DNA from: Diadema setosum
Taxonomy: Eukaryota; Echinodermata; Echinoidea; Diadematoida; Diadematidae
Direction: 5' to 3'
DNA length: 64,000 bases
NCBI RefSeq assembly: GCF_964275005.1
Contig: NC_092690.1
Coordinates: 7,126,336-7,190,335, forward strand
Shown: positions 22,891-35,690 of the stretch, piece by piece
Layout of the letters: every line of letters starts with the position of its first letter
Numbering within the stretch: the stretch's first letter is position 1
The notes under the pieces: model-generated
Databases searched by the model: none
Told to the model about the DNA's origin: nothing
The model's input: the letters and a program-made list of their open reading frames with translations, nothing else
Made by a program: the position numbers and the translations under genes

Positions 22891-23526
22891 CTTAAAGGTC
22901 TCTATTTCTTTCTAGTGCCACTTACAAAAAAGTGGGAGGGGGGAGCCAAAGTAGTCACACTTTATGATATCCTTTGTATGGTGCAAAAAAAAAAAAATAG
23001 GGGTGGGGGCTCCCTTCCCCAGGTTCCGCCGGCCATGTATAGCATCCAACCTGTCCTGATAGCATCATAAACGACCTGTACGCGGACTTGTGTGTACATG
23101 CATGTCCCTACGAATGTATACTGTGCTTGCTTTTGTGTATAATCGTGAGCGCGCTGCAGTGCTAAAGCCTTGCGTTGGCCTTTTTGTGTACAATGCACAC
23201 GATCACAAATCTGAAGCAGAAATGGTCCGGCCATTATCGCAGACAAAAGCTCCTTCCACATCTGTGAAATATTGGATGATTTCAACTTCTGTGCAAGTAT
23301 TTAATACCTTCAAACAATTTACTGCCTTAAGATGAGCTCCATGCAATACCGACCGTCAGATTAACGCAAACCATTACGATAGGGCCCTATCTATTACGAT
23401 ATTATCGATCCCAATACTACGTGTTCACAACAATCCAGCACGAAGTGCGCGAAGAAAAGGAAAAAGCGACGTCACGTGGTTCATGTCCTAATGTAAAAAG
23501 ATGTGGGATAGTCATGACTGCTTCAG
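22891..23526. other. Spacer with nothing recognised
   Basis: Mixed-composition DNA with some CpG; open frames are short and lack known motifs. Confidence 0.5.
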
Positions 23527-23580
23527 TTTTATCGCCGGTGCTAGTGTTGAAATAGCACTAGCACTTTACCATAAAACTCG
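23527..23580. repeat. Perfect-arm hairpin
   Basis: GTGCTAGTGTTGAAATAGCACTAGCAC-type pairing sits between GTTTTAT and ATAAAAC; the stem is about 20 bp. The function is unknown. Confidence 0.6.
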
Positions 23581-24255
23581 AAATCACCCAGTGTATATTA
23601 TGGTTGTACAAACAGCTGAAGTCATGGTTTGTAACATGACATTAATGCAATCAGTATTAAAATGCAATTTCATTTAGATTTATTCGGTGTATGAAAAATG
23701 GACAACTGGTATCGCATGTGATTGTTACGTAGCTTCCATATCGCAAGAAGTACAATGTACGTGTTGTGGCCCATGCATTCTCCAACATGGTAAACGCTGT
23801 GCAAAGGCGCCTGATGATCACGATGTGTAAAATGGTTTTATAAAATGGGTTCAAGAATGTAGCCAATTGGAAGCGCTGAAATGAGACACGTGTGCGTGTA
23901 TTAATTTCTCACTAACATGCACGGCCTGACGTCACAATGTTTAGACTAGTAGTGCGCACTCAATCAGTTGTTACTAGTGCGTCGCGCGCTACTATACGCG
24001 CTGTCAATCCTGTAAACAACTTCTAGTTCGGGCTGCCGGCCGGCCTTTCTTGTGTGCATAACATGTGTGGCGTACGTATACTCTTATACGTACAGTACGT
24101 ATATGTGCAGGATTTCCGAGTGCGACGTGCGTAAATGTTTGGGACGAACATTTTCGGACATCTTGACTCTTGAGCGAGTGCTACATGTAGCTGACTGGTA
24201 TTGACCCACAAAGGTACGTGAAAAATGCTGTAAGTTTTCGACCCATTTTATAAAA

Positions 24256-24400
24256 CAAATTATGCACAGGATTATTTCGTGGCGTTAGTGGAGATGCAGC
24301 TCACTCACGGGTATTTACAATGTAGTGCATGTTTCACAATTGTAAATACCCTCGAGTGCGCTACATCTCCACTAACGCACTCTATCCTGTGCATCATTTG
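24256..24400. mobile_element. Palindromic MITE, about 145 bp
   Basis: The arms CAAATTATGCACAGGAT and ATCCTGTGCATCATTTG, with paired GCGTTAGTGGAGATG inside, pair almost throughout around a GTAAATACCC/GGGTATTTAC centre. Confidence 0.75.
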
Positions 24401-24629
24401 TATAATAGCGATTGCGACTGACCAAGTCATTTAATTTTTTTTTCAGTATATAAAACAAATATACAGACTGCAGCTGTAACTCGGGCGCTGTCGAGGCATG
24501 TATGGTTGATATCATTACCCCGAGGAATCGCAACTCCATGCCATGCTTGTGGTGCAAACTATGGGAGTAATGGCACTGGTTTCTCCGTGCTCATTTAGTT
24601 CATTTCAATGAGATTATGTGCAACTGCTG

Positions 24630-24705
24630 ATCAACACACACACATGCAACGCACACATACACATACACACACATACACACACACATACAAACACATACAA
24701 GCATC
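24630..24705. repeat. ACACAT-rich microsatellite
   Basis: Imperfect CA/CACATA repeats. Confidence 0.8.
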
Positions 24706-24719
24706 TACATATCATAACT

Positions 24720-25122
24720 CTTCAATACACTACCATAGGATTAGCAGATCTGTAATTTCAGTTGTTTTTTAGCGAATTGAAATTGTGTTACTTTATTGCA
24801 GTTAAATAGTTATCTATATTGATGATTTTACAGTTCATTTAAGATGGCTAATAACGGCCATTGAATTGTTGTTTTTAGTTTTAATTGTTGTTTAATGATT
24901 TTTATATTCTACAATATTTACAGCTAAATGTGTATACTAATGCAATTTTGCGTATTTTTAATGTTCTGAACCGTACATTTTATGTGTTGTTGTTTTTTAA
25001 AGGGCCTTGCTGAAAACCAGACCCTCCTGAGCAAGGTACCCTATCAAAATGTGTGAAATAAAAAAATAAATAAATAAATACATAGATAAATAAATAAATA
25101 AATAAATAAATAGATAAATAAG
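24720..25122 (+). mobile_element. Probable LINE 3' tail ending in (AAAT)n
   Basis: AT-rich sequence, then GGGCCTTGCTGAAAACCAG and CTGAGCAAGG, then AAATAAAT repeats to 25122. It resembles the tail at 11581-12002 in layout; no coding remnant is left. Confidence 0.45.
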
Positions 25123-25196
25123 AAATGTAACCTACTGTTCATGGTTGGTTATTTTAGGATTTTGAAGTGGAAAACATCTCCAAATTGAATTTAATT

Positions 25197-26568
25197 TGTG
25201 ACCTTGCACCTCAAAACAAACAAAAAGTCGCCAGACATGAATTTTTAGTTAAGACCATATTCTAAAAGAGCAGATTTTAAGCTTTAAAATGATGTATAAC
25301 TCAAATCAAATGGACTCTCCTAACCTATCTAAATATTGGAAAGAAAGCACAAACTCAGGAAAAGTGTGAACTGAGAAAAGAGGCTCTGAAGTACAGTGTC
25401 TATTCAAGCGCTTAATCTTTACCAAATCGTGCTGGCTGTGCGATGAATGGGACAAACAACAGGAAGTAAACCATCAGAGTAACAACAATGAAGGGATTAT
25501 CAGATTAAACTGAAATTAAGCATGCCTCATTAACACATTCGGTACATAATTAATGCCAACTTTGAAAGCAGTAGCACTATCCTTTCAAAAGTTATTAGAG
25601 TTGAAAATGAAGAGTGTGGACAAGGTTTTTCAGAAATGAAAAAGGGATTCTAAAGACACACCTAATCACTCTATTCTACCAAAAATGTTCGAGATAAACT
25701 GCTAAAAAAAACACACTTTCCTGCCCGTTTTATGATACCAAATTTTAGCATAATGTAAAAGAAGACCTGCTCTTTCAGAAAATATGAAAAAGTCAAATTC
25801 GGCTAGGTTGACCCATTTCACTTATTTTCAGTCCTCACGCAAAATCAGTGTGTGCGACTTTATGTTCGTTTTGAGGTGCACGGTCACATTTGATCATGTT
25901 GATATGTGACCGTGCACCTCAAAACGAACATAAAGTCGCGCACACTGATTTTGCGTGAGGACTGAAAATAAGTGAAATGGGTCAACCTAGCCGAACTTGA
26001 CTTTTTCATATTTTCTGGAAGAGCGGGTCTTCTTTTACATTATGCTAAAATTTGGTATCATAAAATGGGCAGGAAAGTGTGTTTTTTGGCACTTTATCTC
26101 GAACATTTTTGGTAGAATAGTGTGATTAGGTGTGTCTTTAGAATCCCTTTTTCATTTCTGAAAAACCTTGTCCACACTCTTCACTTTCAACTCTAATAAC
26201 TTTTGAAAGGATAGTGCTACTGCTTTGAAAGTTGGCATTTATTATGAACAGAATGTGTTAATGAGGCATGCTTAATTTCAGGTTAATTTGATAATCCCTT
26301 CATTGTTGTTACTCTGGTTGTTTACTTCCTGCGTTTGTCCAATTCATCGCACAGCCAGCACGGTTTGGTAAAGATTAAGCGCGTGAATAGACACTGTACT
26401 TAAGAGCCTCTTTTCTCAGTTGACACTTTTCCTGAGTTTGTGCTTTCTTTCCAATATTTAGATAGGTTAGGAGAGTCCATTTGATTTGAGTTATACATCA
26501 TTTTAAAGCTAAAAGTCTAAAAGTTTATGTCTGGCGACTTTTTGTTTGTTTTGAGGTGCAGGGTCACA
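25197..26568. mobile_element. Head-to-head pair of TGTGACC elements forming a 1.37-kb palindrome
   Basis: The left arm (25197-25888) and right arm (25905-26568) are complementary along their whole length, separated by only 16 bp (TTTGATCATGTTGATA). Each arm itself begins and ends with TGTGACC-type terminal inverted repeats, so it is a full element. Small differences such as indels between arms show that the sequences have diverged. No transposase is encoded. Confidence 0.9.
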
Positions 26569-27164
26569 TATAGAGACAAGTTCCTTTTGGATCTAAGAAA
26601 CCTATTTAAGAAAGATATGTCATAAACATTCATATATGTTACTTTTAAATTTATCATGTTATGTTGCTATGATCAATAAATGCATTATAAAAAATAAAAG
26701 GAACAAAATATATGTTTTACATAATTATACTTGGAGATGGCGTTAGGCATAACCACAATATGAAAATTACGTGATGAGATGTGCTAAAGACCTTCCACTT
26801 CTCGTCTTTGTACACACACGCATCACACACTCTTGGCGTTGAACTCGCTCTCAAAATGGTGCAATAACTTTTTTTTTTTTCTTTTAGTATACACTTGTAA
26901 AGATCAGGAAGGTTTTTGAAGTTTCTACGAAAATCAAGCGAATATGAATGTCAGATACACAAGGGCAGGGTTAGACGTTTAATTATATTAAGTATCTAAT
27001 AAAAAAAAGATAAAAAGAATATGTGATCAATATAAATCCGGTAATAACCTTCATTTTTTTTTTCTTCACTGGTTCAATGATTCGAATATCTTCACTTCCG
27101 TATCTTTTACATTTGGTATGTAGTTAGTAATTTACAATAGTCTCTTTTTTTCACTAAAGCATAA
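26569..27164. other. Spacer with nothing recognised
   Basis: AT-rich spacer with T and A runs; no supported feature. Confidence 0.5.
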
Positions 27165-27910
27165 ATTATGTCTCGGATCTTACCGTGTGGCAAGAATATA
27201 TTTTTTCTTTCAATGCTTCTGATGCTGAATGCATTATTAAAGATTTGATATTTTAAAAAACCCCACAATTTAAAGCCGATTAATTATTTTGGATTGAGTG
27301 AAAATATCAGTATCATAATGATTAGTTAAACACATCTGTGGGAGTTTGAGTAAAAATTGAACAATAGAATTAAAATTCATATCTTTTTTAATTGTTGGTG
27401 CAGTCATCGCTGAATAAGAATACTAATGCAAGTCATGGCGTTATTAAGAACAACAATCTAAAGAAAAAATAAGGAGAATCCCGCAAGATTTAAGTTTTCG
27501 TGAAAAAGTTCACTTTTTATCGACTTTTTTACTAATATACTACGAATAGTATTGCGATCCCTGCTTTTGAAAGGGGTAAGTCAATTGCTCTTCCAATATG
27601 AAATGGAAAAAAAGTATCTATATTTTCTTCCTATTTTGTCCATTATGACGTCATGAAGACAATTACTCTCTTTATCCAGCGAAGACGACAGTGAAAGTGT
27701 AAAAAAAAAAGAACATAACTTTTAAATTGATTATCTCATTTTCCACAGACTTTCCCTCATTCGTTCTACTAATATTGCTGCTTTCACTCAATTCACATTT
27801 CTATTGGGCTTCGGTTTCCTTTAACACACGGTGATGCATATGCGGTTACTGCAAATGACAATTTTGAATGCAAAATCATATAAATGCCTCTTTCACAGGT
27901 TTTAATGTAC
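27165..27910. other. Duplicated downstream flank of UGT C
   Basis: Aligns with 13150-13870 downstream of UGT B, with many small indels. Its reading frames are broken up relative to the other copy, which argues against coding function. Confidence 0.65.
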
Positions 27911-27913
27911 TGG

Positions 27914-28170
27914 ATATGAAGAGTTTGTTTGCAAGAACCGATAAGTCCATTTTTGAAGATTTTGAAGTACGGTCTCTGTCATAAAGTACAAGGTAATACC
28001 TTTTAAATGATATATTGGTCACTTCATATCAAGGTACATTTTTTAAGTTATGGTCAAAAGAAGCAAAAAAAAATTCTTTTGTTCTCTTTATTTTTCTTGA
28101 CCTTTAAACGCAAATATCTCCATTTGGCAAATATGGACTGATTGGTTTTTGCAAACAAACTCTTCATATA
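27914..28170. mobile_element. MITE with TATGAAGAGTTTGTT termini, copy 2
   Basis: Reverse complement of the element at 6021-6274, with the same terminal repeats of about 35 bp and about the same length. Confidence 0.85.
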
Positions 28171-28740
28171 AAGGTCTTCAACACCTAGAGAAAAACTCAT
28201 TTTTTTTTTCATTGCACTCGATACTTAAGATGAAATAATCCGTATTTAGGGAACATTAACGAGGATACAGAATTATCGCCTATCTTCTACTTGTTTCATC
28301 TTTAACAACTTTGATCTTCGATATCTGAAGTTGATAAAAACGCATATATCTGTTTTTTGCATATTATGAAATCTTAGAATATACTTGTTGATACTGTTTC
28401 AGAAATGTTATTCACTAATTGAGAAACAAAATTTCCACTCAATTATGGCGTTTAAAAAGAAATATACAAGTGCTTTCCATATTCCTTCCACATTTTAGAA
28501 TTCATACTCAATGAATGGAAATGAAATGCCTGGATTGCCAAAGATCTAATTTTTAAATCGTCGTGTGCTAAGAAATGTCTATTTCGGTGATTTAGTTAAT
28601 ACATATTTCGGAATTATCTAAATAGTGTAATGGTTTCACGTACTCACGTTTTAATACATACCGGGATATGCGCAATGCAATTTGGATGTTCACTCTTAAG
28701 TCCGGCCCATTAGTACGGATGTGTCAATTTCCTTTATGGC
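28171..28740. other. Spacer with nothing recognised
   Basis: AT-rich DNA between the MITE and the microsatellite; no frame or repeat that I can support. Confidence 0.5.
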
Positions 28741-28834
28741 AGGGGGGGGGGGGGATGTGAGTGTGTGTGTGTGTGTGTTTGTGTCTGTGTGTCTGTGTGA
28801 CTGTGTGTCTGTGTGTCTGTGTGTCTGTGTGTTA
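28741..28834. repeat. (G)n and (TG)n microsatellite
   Basis: A G run is followed by TG repeats with CTGTG interruptions. Cys/Val-rich frames in both strands are artefacts of this repeat. Confidence 0.9.
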
Positions 28835-29027
28835 TGCAGTTGCAGGTCAAAATCAAGACAGAAGGATGAAAGCACCGTATCTTTCCTGTGCTTTGCAAGC
28901 TAAATATAGGAATGAATGTTCGGTAACGATGCACGAGAGCAGATGTCTTTCAAAAATGGCTACTACATGCAGTTCTCTCCCTAAACCTGGTCGTTGGAAC
29001 AAGCTAATTGAAATAAAATATTAGACT

Positions 29028-32000
29028 TTAGTCACGTTTGTTTTCATATCTTGAGTATGTGCAACGTTTTAAAGCTTTACATAGACACCGCACGACTGCG
29101 TATAGAATCAGCAAAGTGAGAAAAAGGCAGATGGACAAAAACGCGAAGACGTCTAGCAGGCTACTCTCGACCAAAGTGAGATCTTTGTAAGAGGAGCGGA
29201 GGTGATCACCGCCATGATTCATCACGTGCTCTACCCAGAATGCAGCGCGTTCCCGCGGTGGCATCGGTCGATCACGTGAAATGGCGGACACGCACTTGGC
29301 ACTCTTCGCATACCTGGAGGTAATATTCGATAAGAAATTGTGATATGGTTAAATCTTTTCCGTCATTTATTACTTTCACCTGTATTCCTTTCTTCTCCTT
29401 ACACTACTCTGATCGGTATCTTTAAAAGTTGTGCGGTCATAAGTAGCATATCAATTTTCAACGCAAAAAAAAAAAGGAAACATTTACATGCCAACCACCA
29501 ATATTCATAGAAGTGGTACTTTAGGAATCTTACTTGCGATACTGAATTTTCGGCTAAAGCATCTTATCGTTCAGTCACGTAGTAATCGCAGACTATTTTT
29601 CTTTTTTATTTCAGTGTATGTAGAATCATGAAGTTACTGTGTTTAAAGATTAGCTATTGTATTAATTTTCATCATGAGGCCAATACACTTTAATTTCATT
29701 TTTTTTAAACCCATGAAGGAGTCAGTCGATAATGGAAAATGTTAGCCCGAACACATGTGACTCTAACTGGTTTGACATAACACCTACTTGTCATTGTGGA
29801 GGACTTCCCTCAAGGCAGAAAGAATCGAGTCAGTAGTCAGCTTCATTTTGTCAAGAGATACTCCGATTCCTCGGGTTTTCACTCTTTCTGCTGTGGCATA
29901 GTGGTCGCCCATGAGAGGTATGACCACTGTCGGCACGCCATGGTAGACGAGTTCGTTGAGACCGTTGTTACCACCGTGAAACATAAAAACTCTCGTCTTA
30001 TTGTGACCTGTAAAGATATTGGAGGAAAGAAAACAGAATTTATTTCGGCCTGTTGTATGATAACATCCCTGTGGAGAAAAATTATGTCTTCCTAATTTTT
30101 GATCCCTCTATCTCTCTATCTCTTTCTCTTTCTCTCTCTCTCTCTTGCTCTCTTTCCGCTTCTCTTACCCAGTATTGATTTGTGTAAAGTGTGTGTTTTT
30201 GTGTGTGCGTGTCTGTGTGCGTTGGTGTTTGTGTGTGTTTGGAGATAACGTGTTCCTTTGTATTGACGATGACACACAGATGATTCCGAATTAAGCAAAT
30301 GAATACGAGTGCGGGCGCGAAACGCAAGGAAGGAAAATTACACACGTAAAATTCATATCAGGACAACTGACCCGCTCCCCCAATTGCAATTACCCCCCCC
30401 CCCCCCCCCCCCCGGCTAAATACAGGTTAATGATAAGGTTAGAGCACAGATTAAGGTTAGGGTTAGGTTTAGGGCTGGAGTTTAGGTAAGGGTTAGGATA
30501 GGTTCAGGATTAGGATTAGAGTTAGGGTCAGTGGAAGGGTCCGGGGTAATTGCCCTATGGACTCATAATATTAGCTAATACTCAAACAAGTATTTAAATA
30601 TTCCTTGACTGCTACAAGAAAGCTAACTAGGTTTTGAGAGTCTGAATTATGCTTTTTAGGTATCCATTTTGTCCGTGCTATAAGAATCAACCTTGAATGC
30701 GATTGAACTAGAAGGGACATGTTCATGAAAAATGAGCTCCTTCATTATTCACGACTCTGATAAGATGAAGTCTCTTTCGTTGAGTGTCTTCCTATCATAA
30801 TCCACCTGTGTTTTGGAAAATGTCTGACGATGTAACAGGTCTACTTTCGTCTTCTTTTATTTTTAGTTCTTTTTGGAGAAAATATGAATTCTAATTTTTA
30901 CCTGAACTTCTTATATTCTCTTTCGGTAAAATGTTTATGTATGTGTTACCCAAAAGATCATTTTGTGGAATCCACGTGAGAATTTTCACGTTTGGTGGCA
31001 TCGTTCTGTTGAGCGCTCCTGAATCCGTCATATGCCATATAACTTTCTGATCCAGCTGAGCAAAAGCGTCGGCAAAGACTTGGACAATATCTGACTTGAG
31101 TGACGCCATGTCTGTTCCAAACGTAAAGTATGAACCGAGCGAGAATATGACAACCCCGTGTTCTCCAGAGCTTAACATGAAGTCTTCTAGTTCCTGTTGT
31201 CAAGAAAATCAAAAGAGAAAGGAGGAAGTTTTTGAAGTATTTTCAAATTGTCAAAGTTGGGTCTTAATAAATTCGTTTATTGTTTTGTTCTGTTTTGTTT
31301 TGTTTTTCAGTTGATAATTTTGACAAAACGTGTTAATCTTTTCTAAAGCTGCAAATACGTTTGAGTTTGGATTACGCAGCCACTAGAAATAGATTAATCA
31401 TATCCAAGCTTGGCATTTGACTTCGGATGCAAAACTGACTGATAAATTGGCCTTCATGGATCGATGATTGACAATTTAGAGTACAATTGTATATGTCCAT
31501 AATTTCTATCACGGCTTATGCTAAAACTAACTGAACAGTGTTTTCTTTACGTCTATGACGATCTATTTTTGTCAATCAGTTGCGATATAAACATCTCCAC
31601 GCAAGAATCATTATTTAGAATGTTTGTCCAGCATTTGTTTTGTCCGTTTAAAACTAAGTTCACCGTGTATGTTTTATTTGACTTACATTGTTCCATTCAC
31701 ACACACACACAAACACACACACACACACACACAAAAGATGACCAAAGCAGAATCGTTTGACGTGGTTAGGATAGTAATTGGAAGAGAGAGAAAAAAATCG
31801 ACTAACAATTAACACATTGTTTTCTACTCCTAGTTGTGACCGTGTGGTACAGATAATTTCTATATCTAATTTCAAAAGGCAACCCATTCAAATTAAAGTG
31901 TAACTCTGACACGATGCCACACTGACTGATGGATTTGTTAAAAGATGCAAAGAAAAAGATGCCAGCGAAAATAAGGCAGACTGACAGATTAAAAAAGAGG

Positions 32001-33177
32001 GAACATAAGGACCGAAACAACGAATAGCTTTATGAACATTTGCTGAAGTTGTGTTCAGCAATTTTATATAATGAAGCTGATAAGGTCCTGCCTTGACCCA
32101 GGAGAAAAAGAAATATATAATTACAATATCTTTATCAAAATTTCAATGATATAAGAACTATTAAAATGAATAATTTTGAAAAGTCTACCGAACAGCGTGA
32201 TGCCATCGGAAGCACGTCACTGAAATGAAGTACGAATGAGAGTAAGAAAATGTAAAGAGAGGCGAAGAGAGAGGTGGAGGGGAGGGGAGTGATACCAAAG
32301 ACAAACGGTATACCTGTAGTAAAGGTTTGGGAGGTTGTGCTGTCAGGCCGCCGATGGGAATGATGTTCGGGGTAATGTGTATCGGGAATTCATAGGCAAA
32401 ATCTGTGTTCACCAGCCAGAGCACGATGTCATTCCTGATGAGGTCAAGAAGGGTCAGTCCTTCTGGGCCTAAATTATGTTCGGCAATGAGGGCGTCATAC
32501 GTTTGAAGTGCATAGGGAAAGACGAATCTAATATAAAGGCCGACGACTAAAGCGTTGCCCAGTCGCTGGAAGAAGTTCATCTTTTGAGGTAGACCGGGAG
32601 TCAATCTTTTATCCGGAATGAATGCAGGGTAGATCGGATTACCAGCACTTAGATGATTGATGAAAGAAAGAGACACCGGCGATTCTCCAATCACTGGAAC
32701 AGGACCAACTTTCCTAGCAATGAGTAGTGAGCAAAGCCATATAGTGTCCATTATCATCACATCGAATTCTCCTTCCCTCAATTCACGTATGATAGCGTCA
32801 TTTTCCAGGATGTGTTTGCATTCTGCATAGTAACCTGGCGCTAAGAGCTGATGAAATTTTACCATCTGAGTAAACCGCGAATCAAACACGATCTGTCTGA
32901 TGGACTTGACTCTTTCTATCACTACATCGTTTGACCAAGAATGGTTGAAGATCACGAAGTTAAGGTCCTTGTAGAGTGGATCCTTAGCCCTGTAGCTGAA
33001 TGCATTCCCTATCAGCATTGTGACGTTATGTCCTCGCTCTGCCAGTGCCTTCCCCACCAACGAGCCGGCCATGAAATGGCTCCCCGCTCCGAACCCAGTC
33101 ATGATGAGGATATTGCCCCCACTGACCGATGCGACCAAGCTTACCAATAGAGAAAGCACCTTTACTACGCCAACCAT
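29028..33177 (-). CDS. UDP-glycosyltransferase gene C
   Basis: Exons 33177-32314, 31193-30950, 30007-29788 and 29313-29028 (TAA stop) give 537 residues, with GT-AG introns in phases 0, 1, 2. The Met at 33177 is chosen because MVGVVKVLSLL starts the signal peptide; another in-frame Met lies 17 codons upstream. Catalytic His34 (GAGSH), the Asp in DVMIMD, WIPQNDLLG, FHGGNNG and the C-terminal anchor are present. The tail YENKRD has Lys at -3 but none at -4 or -5, a weaker ER signal than in UGT A or D. The donor-sugar pair is D404-H405: His stands where UGTs that use glucuronic acid or glucose usually have Gln. Local divergence follows it (GDHYATAERV against GDQPDTAERV in D). Introns resemble those of UGT D, its nearest relative here. 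Confidence 0.93.
30110..30250. repeat. (TC)n and (TG)n microsatellites in UGT C intron 2
   Basis: Pyrimidine dinucleotide repeats, then GTGTGTTTGTG-type repeats. Confidence 0.8.
30388..30535. repeat. C homopolymer followed by telomere-like degenerate repeats
   Basis: A C run (about 30390-30414) is followed by AGGTTAGGGTTAGG-type words, with many variants such as TTTAGGG and TTAGGAT to about 30535. It lies in intron 2 of UGT C. Confidence 0.7.
31697..31733. repeat. (CA)n microsatellite in UGT C intron 1
   Basis: CA repeats interrupted by one AA. Confidence 0.9.
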
Positions 33178-33424
33178 GTTTGTCGGAAGTGGTAGCGGCT
33201 CAGACCTGGGAAGTGCACGAATGCTCACAAAATGAACAGTTTAATGAACGTACACGGGGATTCGTCCCACAACCACAGCGGGAGCATTGTAACAAACTAA
33301 CACACTGAGTATCTACCAATATTTTAGTGACTCGAATCCCTGTGTGTGTAAATGAGCACACACAACATCAAACGGGAGCTCCCAACTAGGTTTTCTAACG
33401 GCAAAAAGTAGTAAACAAGAGAGC

Positions 33425-33485
33425 GGCGACCTTTGGAGACTTTGTTCCGATATGATCGGTCTGTCAATAACGTCATACTTATGTT
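33425..33485 (-). promoter_or_regulatory. Probable promoter element of UGT C
   Basis: CAAAGTCTC (minus strand, 33436-33444) within GGAACAAAGTCTCCAAAGG lines up with the block upstream of UGT A and B, including the neighbouring GTCTGTCAATAA on the plus strand. It is about 263 bp from the ATG. The match to an HNF4-type core is 7 of 9. Confidence 0.4.
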
Positions 33486-33539
33486 AGTTAACGGCAAAGA
33501 TAATGTTCTCACAGATATGTCAGTAGTATGATACTGTAG

Positions 33540-34430
33540 GCTGTATTTGCATTTTGCCCGTAAGCATGAACAAAATTTATTGCGTATCCCTTGACTTCAC
33601 ATGTCCTGTTTATGTACTGTATTTTTCCATAGGGTACTATTTACTCTCTGCTTTACTTTCTCTCTATAGAAACTAAACATTTGAATGGAACAGTTCGCAA
33701 TGTAAATTGTAGGATTGAAGGGTTTGTTGACAAGAATATAATTGTACGCTACAAAGATGTCAATGTACAAAGCTTATCCCAAGCATTGCAGACATACAAA
33801 CTTCTTTATTAATCACTCCATGGGACATCTTATAGGATTACGACCACATTGGAGGAAGTCTTGCAAGGATTTTTCCCTATGCCTATTCAATCTCTTTAAA
33901 CCAGGTAGTTGTAACGGCTGATGGGAAGTCATTTTTTCACTTTTCAAAAAACCTCTTTAACGCAGAATTATATTAAGAAAAAAAAAAACGTTCTATGTTT
34001 TAATTCGGTCTAATATAGAGACCAACGCAAGTTTCGATTGAATTGCATATATCTAAGAAAGATACACTTCATGTTACAAACGTTGGTATATTTTGTCTAA
34101 CCTGCGATATTCTCTTATATTTGCAAAAAAAAAAATCAAAAATTTTCTCTTATATTATTACTATGATCAATCAATGCATTATTAAAAAGAGTGATGAGAT
34201 TGTTGTTATGACCTTAAAATTCGTTTCTTTCTTGTACTTTTTGTTTTGTTTCTCCTTGATATTTATTGATTTCATTCAAATCATTCATAAATCAACCCAT
34301 TCTGGGTGTAACATGACCAACAACGGTACAAATGCAATTCAATACACAAACAGATCCATTTGTCAATTTATACTGCAAATAATTGCTCTTCAACATAGAT
34401 AACTCGATATGAATCATGCACCCTACTAAC
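33540..34430. other. Spacer with nothing recognised
   Basis: AT-rich; a 119-residue frame at 34043-34402 has no recognisable motif and is dominated by AT-rich codons. Confidence 0.5.
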
Positions 34431-34439
34431 AATTTCTTC

Positions 34440-34782
34440 ACGAGAAAGTTTTGACATGTACCAAACCCATATCCATTGAATATGTTGAATCATGTAACTC
34501 CTTCTCACTTACAAGGGCATATACATAAAAAAGCAAATACATTATACAAATCTAGAATGAAATCATTCATAAAAAACCCGACCAACCCTTCCCCTCCCAA
34601 CCGAAACAAATCTACATCTATCCTAGATATCAAATCCTACCAATATCTGTCATACCATTTATAACTATCCTTCTTCAAATCAAATCCCCATCCCACCAAC
34701 CCCCGATTAACCAAAACCTAAACCACCCCACTCCCACATTCACCAACCCACATACACACACACATACACACCCACACACACA

Positions 34783-34829
<47 letters not shown>

Positions 34830-35625
34830 GAACCGATACCACCTTCCTTCCTGATGAAACGACTTCCCAATGTTGATACATAAAACATAATGGACCGTAT
34901 GCATAAAAGCAGCATCCGCCCGCACACAAGCACCGCACCGAATTCAAATACAAATCCGTCAAACAAACTCATCAAACTCAAAGCTGCTGATAAAATCAAT
35001 AAAACGTTTATGCCAGCAACAGCTTACCCCTCCCCGCTCGCAGCCAATAACACAAAATATTGCCTTCACCAACAATAAATACTAAAGAAAAAAATGCGTA
35101 GGCCCTTGTTTCAGAAACATTTTCCCATTTCAACAATGTAATCCCAACTTATTTCTTTTTACAGCAATTTCTTTTTCTTCATCCCGAAATCTTATTATTC
35201 TCTTATAAATTTCGTCAGAAGTAGGAATTTCTCCCTCCGACATAGATCTGAAAATGATATATTTCAAAATGAAAATTATTGTATTATAAAGTTTTATTTT
35301 TGGGTCCCTTCCCATAACACCAAAAGGAACATCTTTCCACTCTATGTTTCGAAGATTTGTCATCTCAAACCTATCTATCACTTTCTGCCACAAATTCTTA
35401 ACATGCCCACAATCCCAAAATAAATGTTTATTATGTTTCTACCGATTGCTTACAAAAAGAACATCGTTTATTTTCAACGAAACCAAATTCAAACAGATTT
35501 TACTTTGTATGAACAGCTCCATGTAATACTTTATACTGAAATTCCCTGAGTTTTGTTAAAAGCGTTGTCATTCCTGGTGTTAGAAATATATGTGTAATGC
35601 TAGGGTTAGCGTATACACGCACGCG

Positions 35626-35660
<35 letters not shown>

Positions 35661-35690
35661 CAAATCCTCGTCGTGGCGTTGAGCACACTC
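34440..35690 (-). mobile_element. L1/Tx1-type LINE fragment, end of ORF2 and 3' UTR
   Basis: Read on the minus strand, 35570-35130 gives REFQYKVLHGAVHTK, then NLFEFGFVENKRCSFC, then HLFWDCGHVKNLWQKVIDRF and a basic end. This is the layout of the cysteine-containing C terminus of L1/Tx1-type LINE ORF2 (a CSFC pair followed by an H-x5-C-x-H set). It contains stops and is 5'-truncated. The following AT-rich DNA toward 34440 is probably its 3' UTR; that end is uncertain. A (CA)n run at 35627-35658 interrupts its upstream part. Confidence 0.65.
34741..34827. repeat. (CA)n microsatellite
   Basis: Long CA repeat with a few TA and CC interruptions. Confidence 0.95.

Noticed and set aside
28734-29024. 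Cys/Val- and Thr/His-rich frames
   Set aside because: They are translations of a TG microsatellite.
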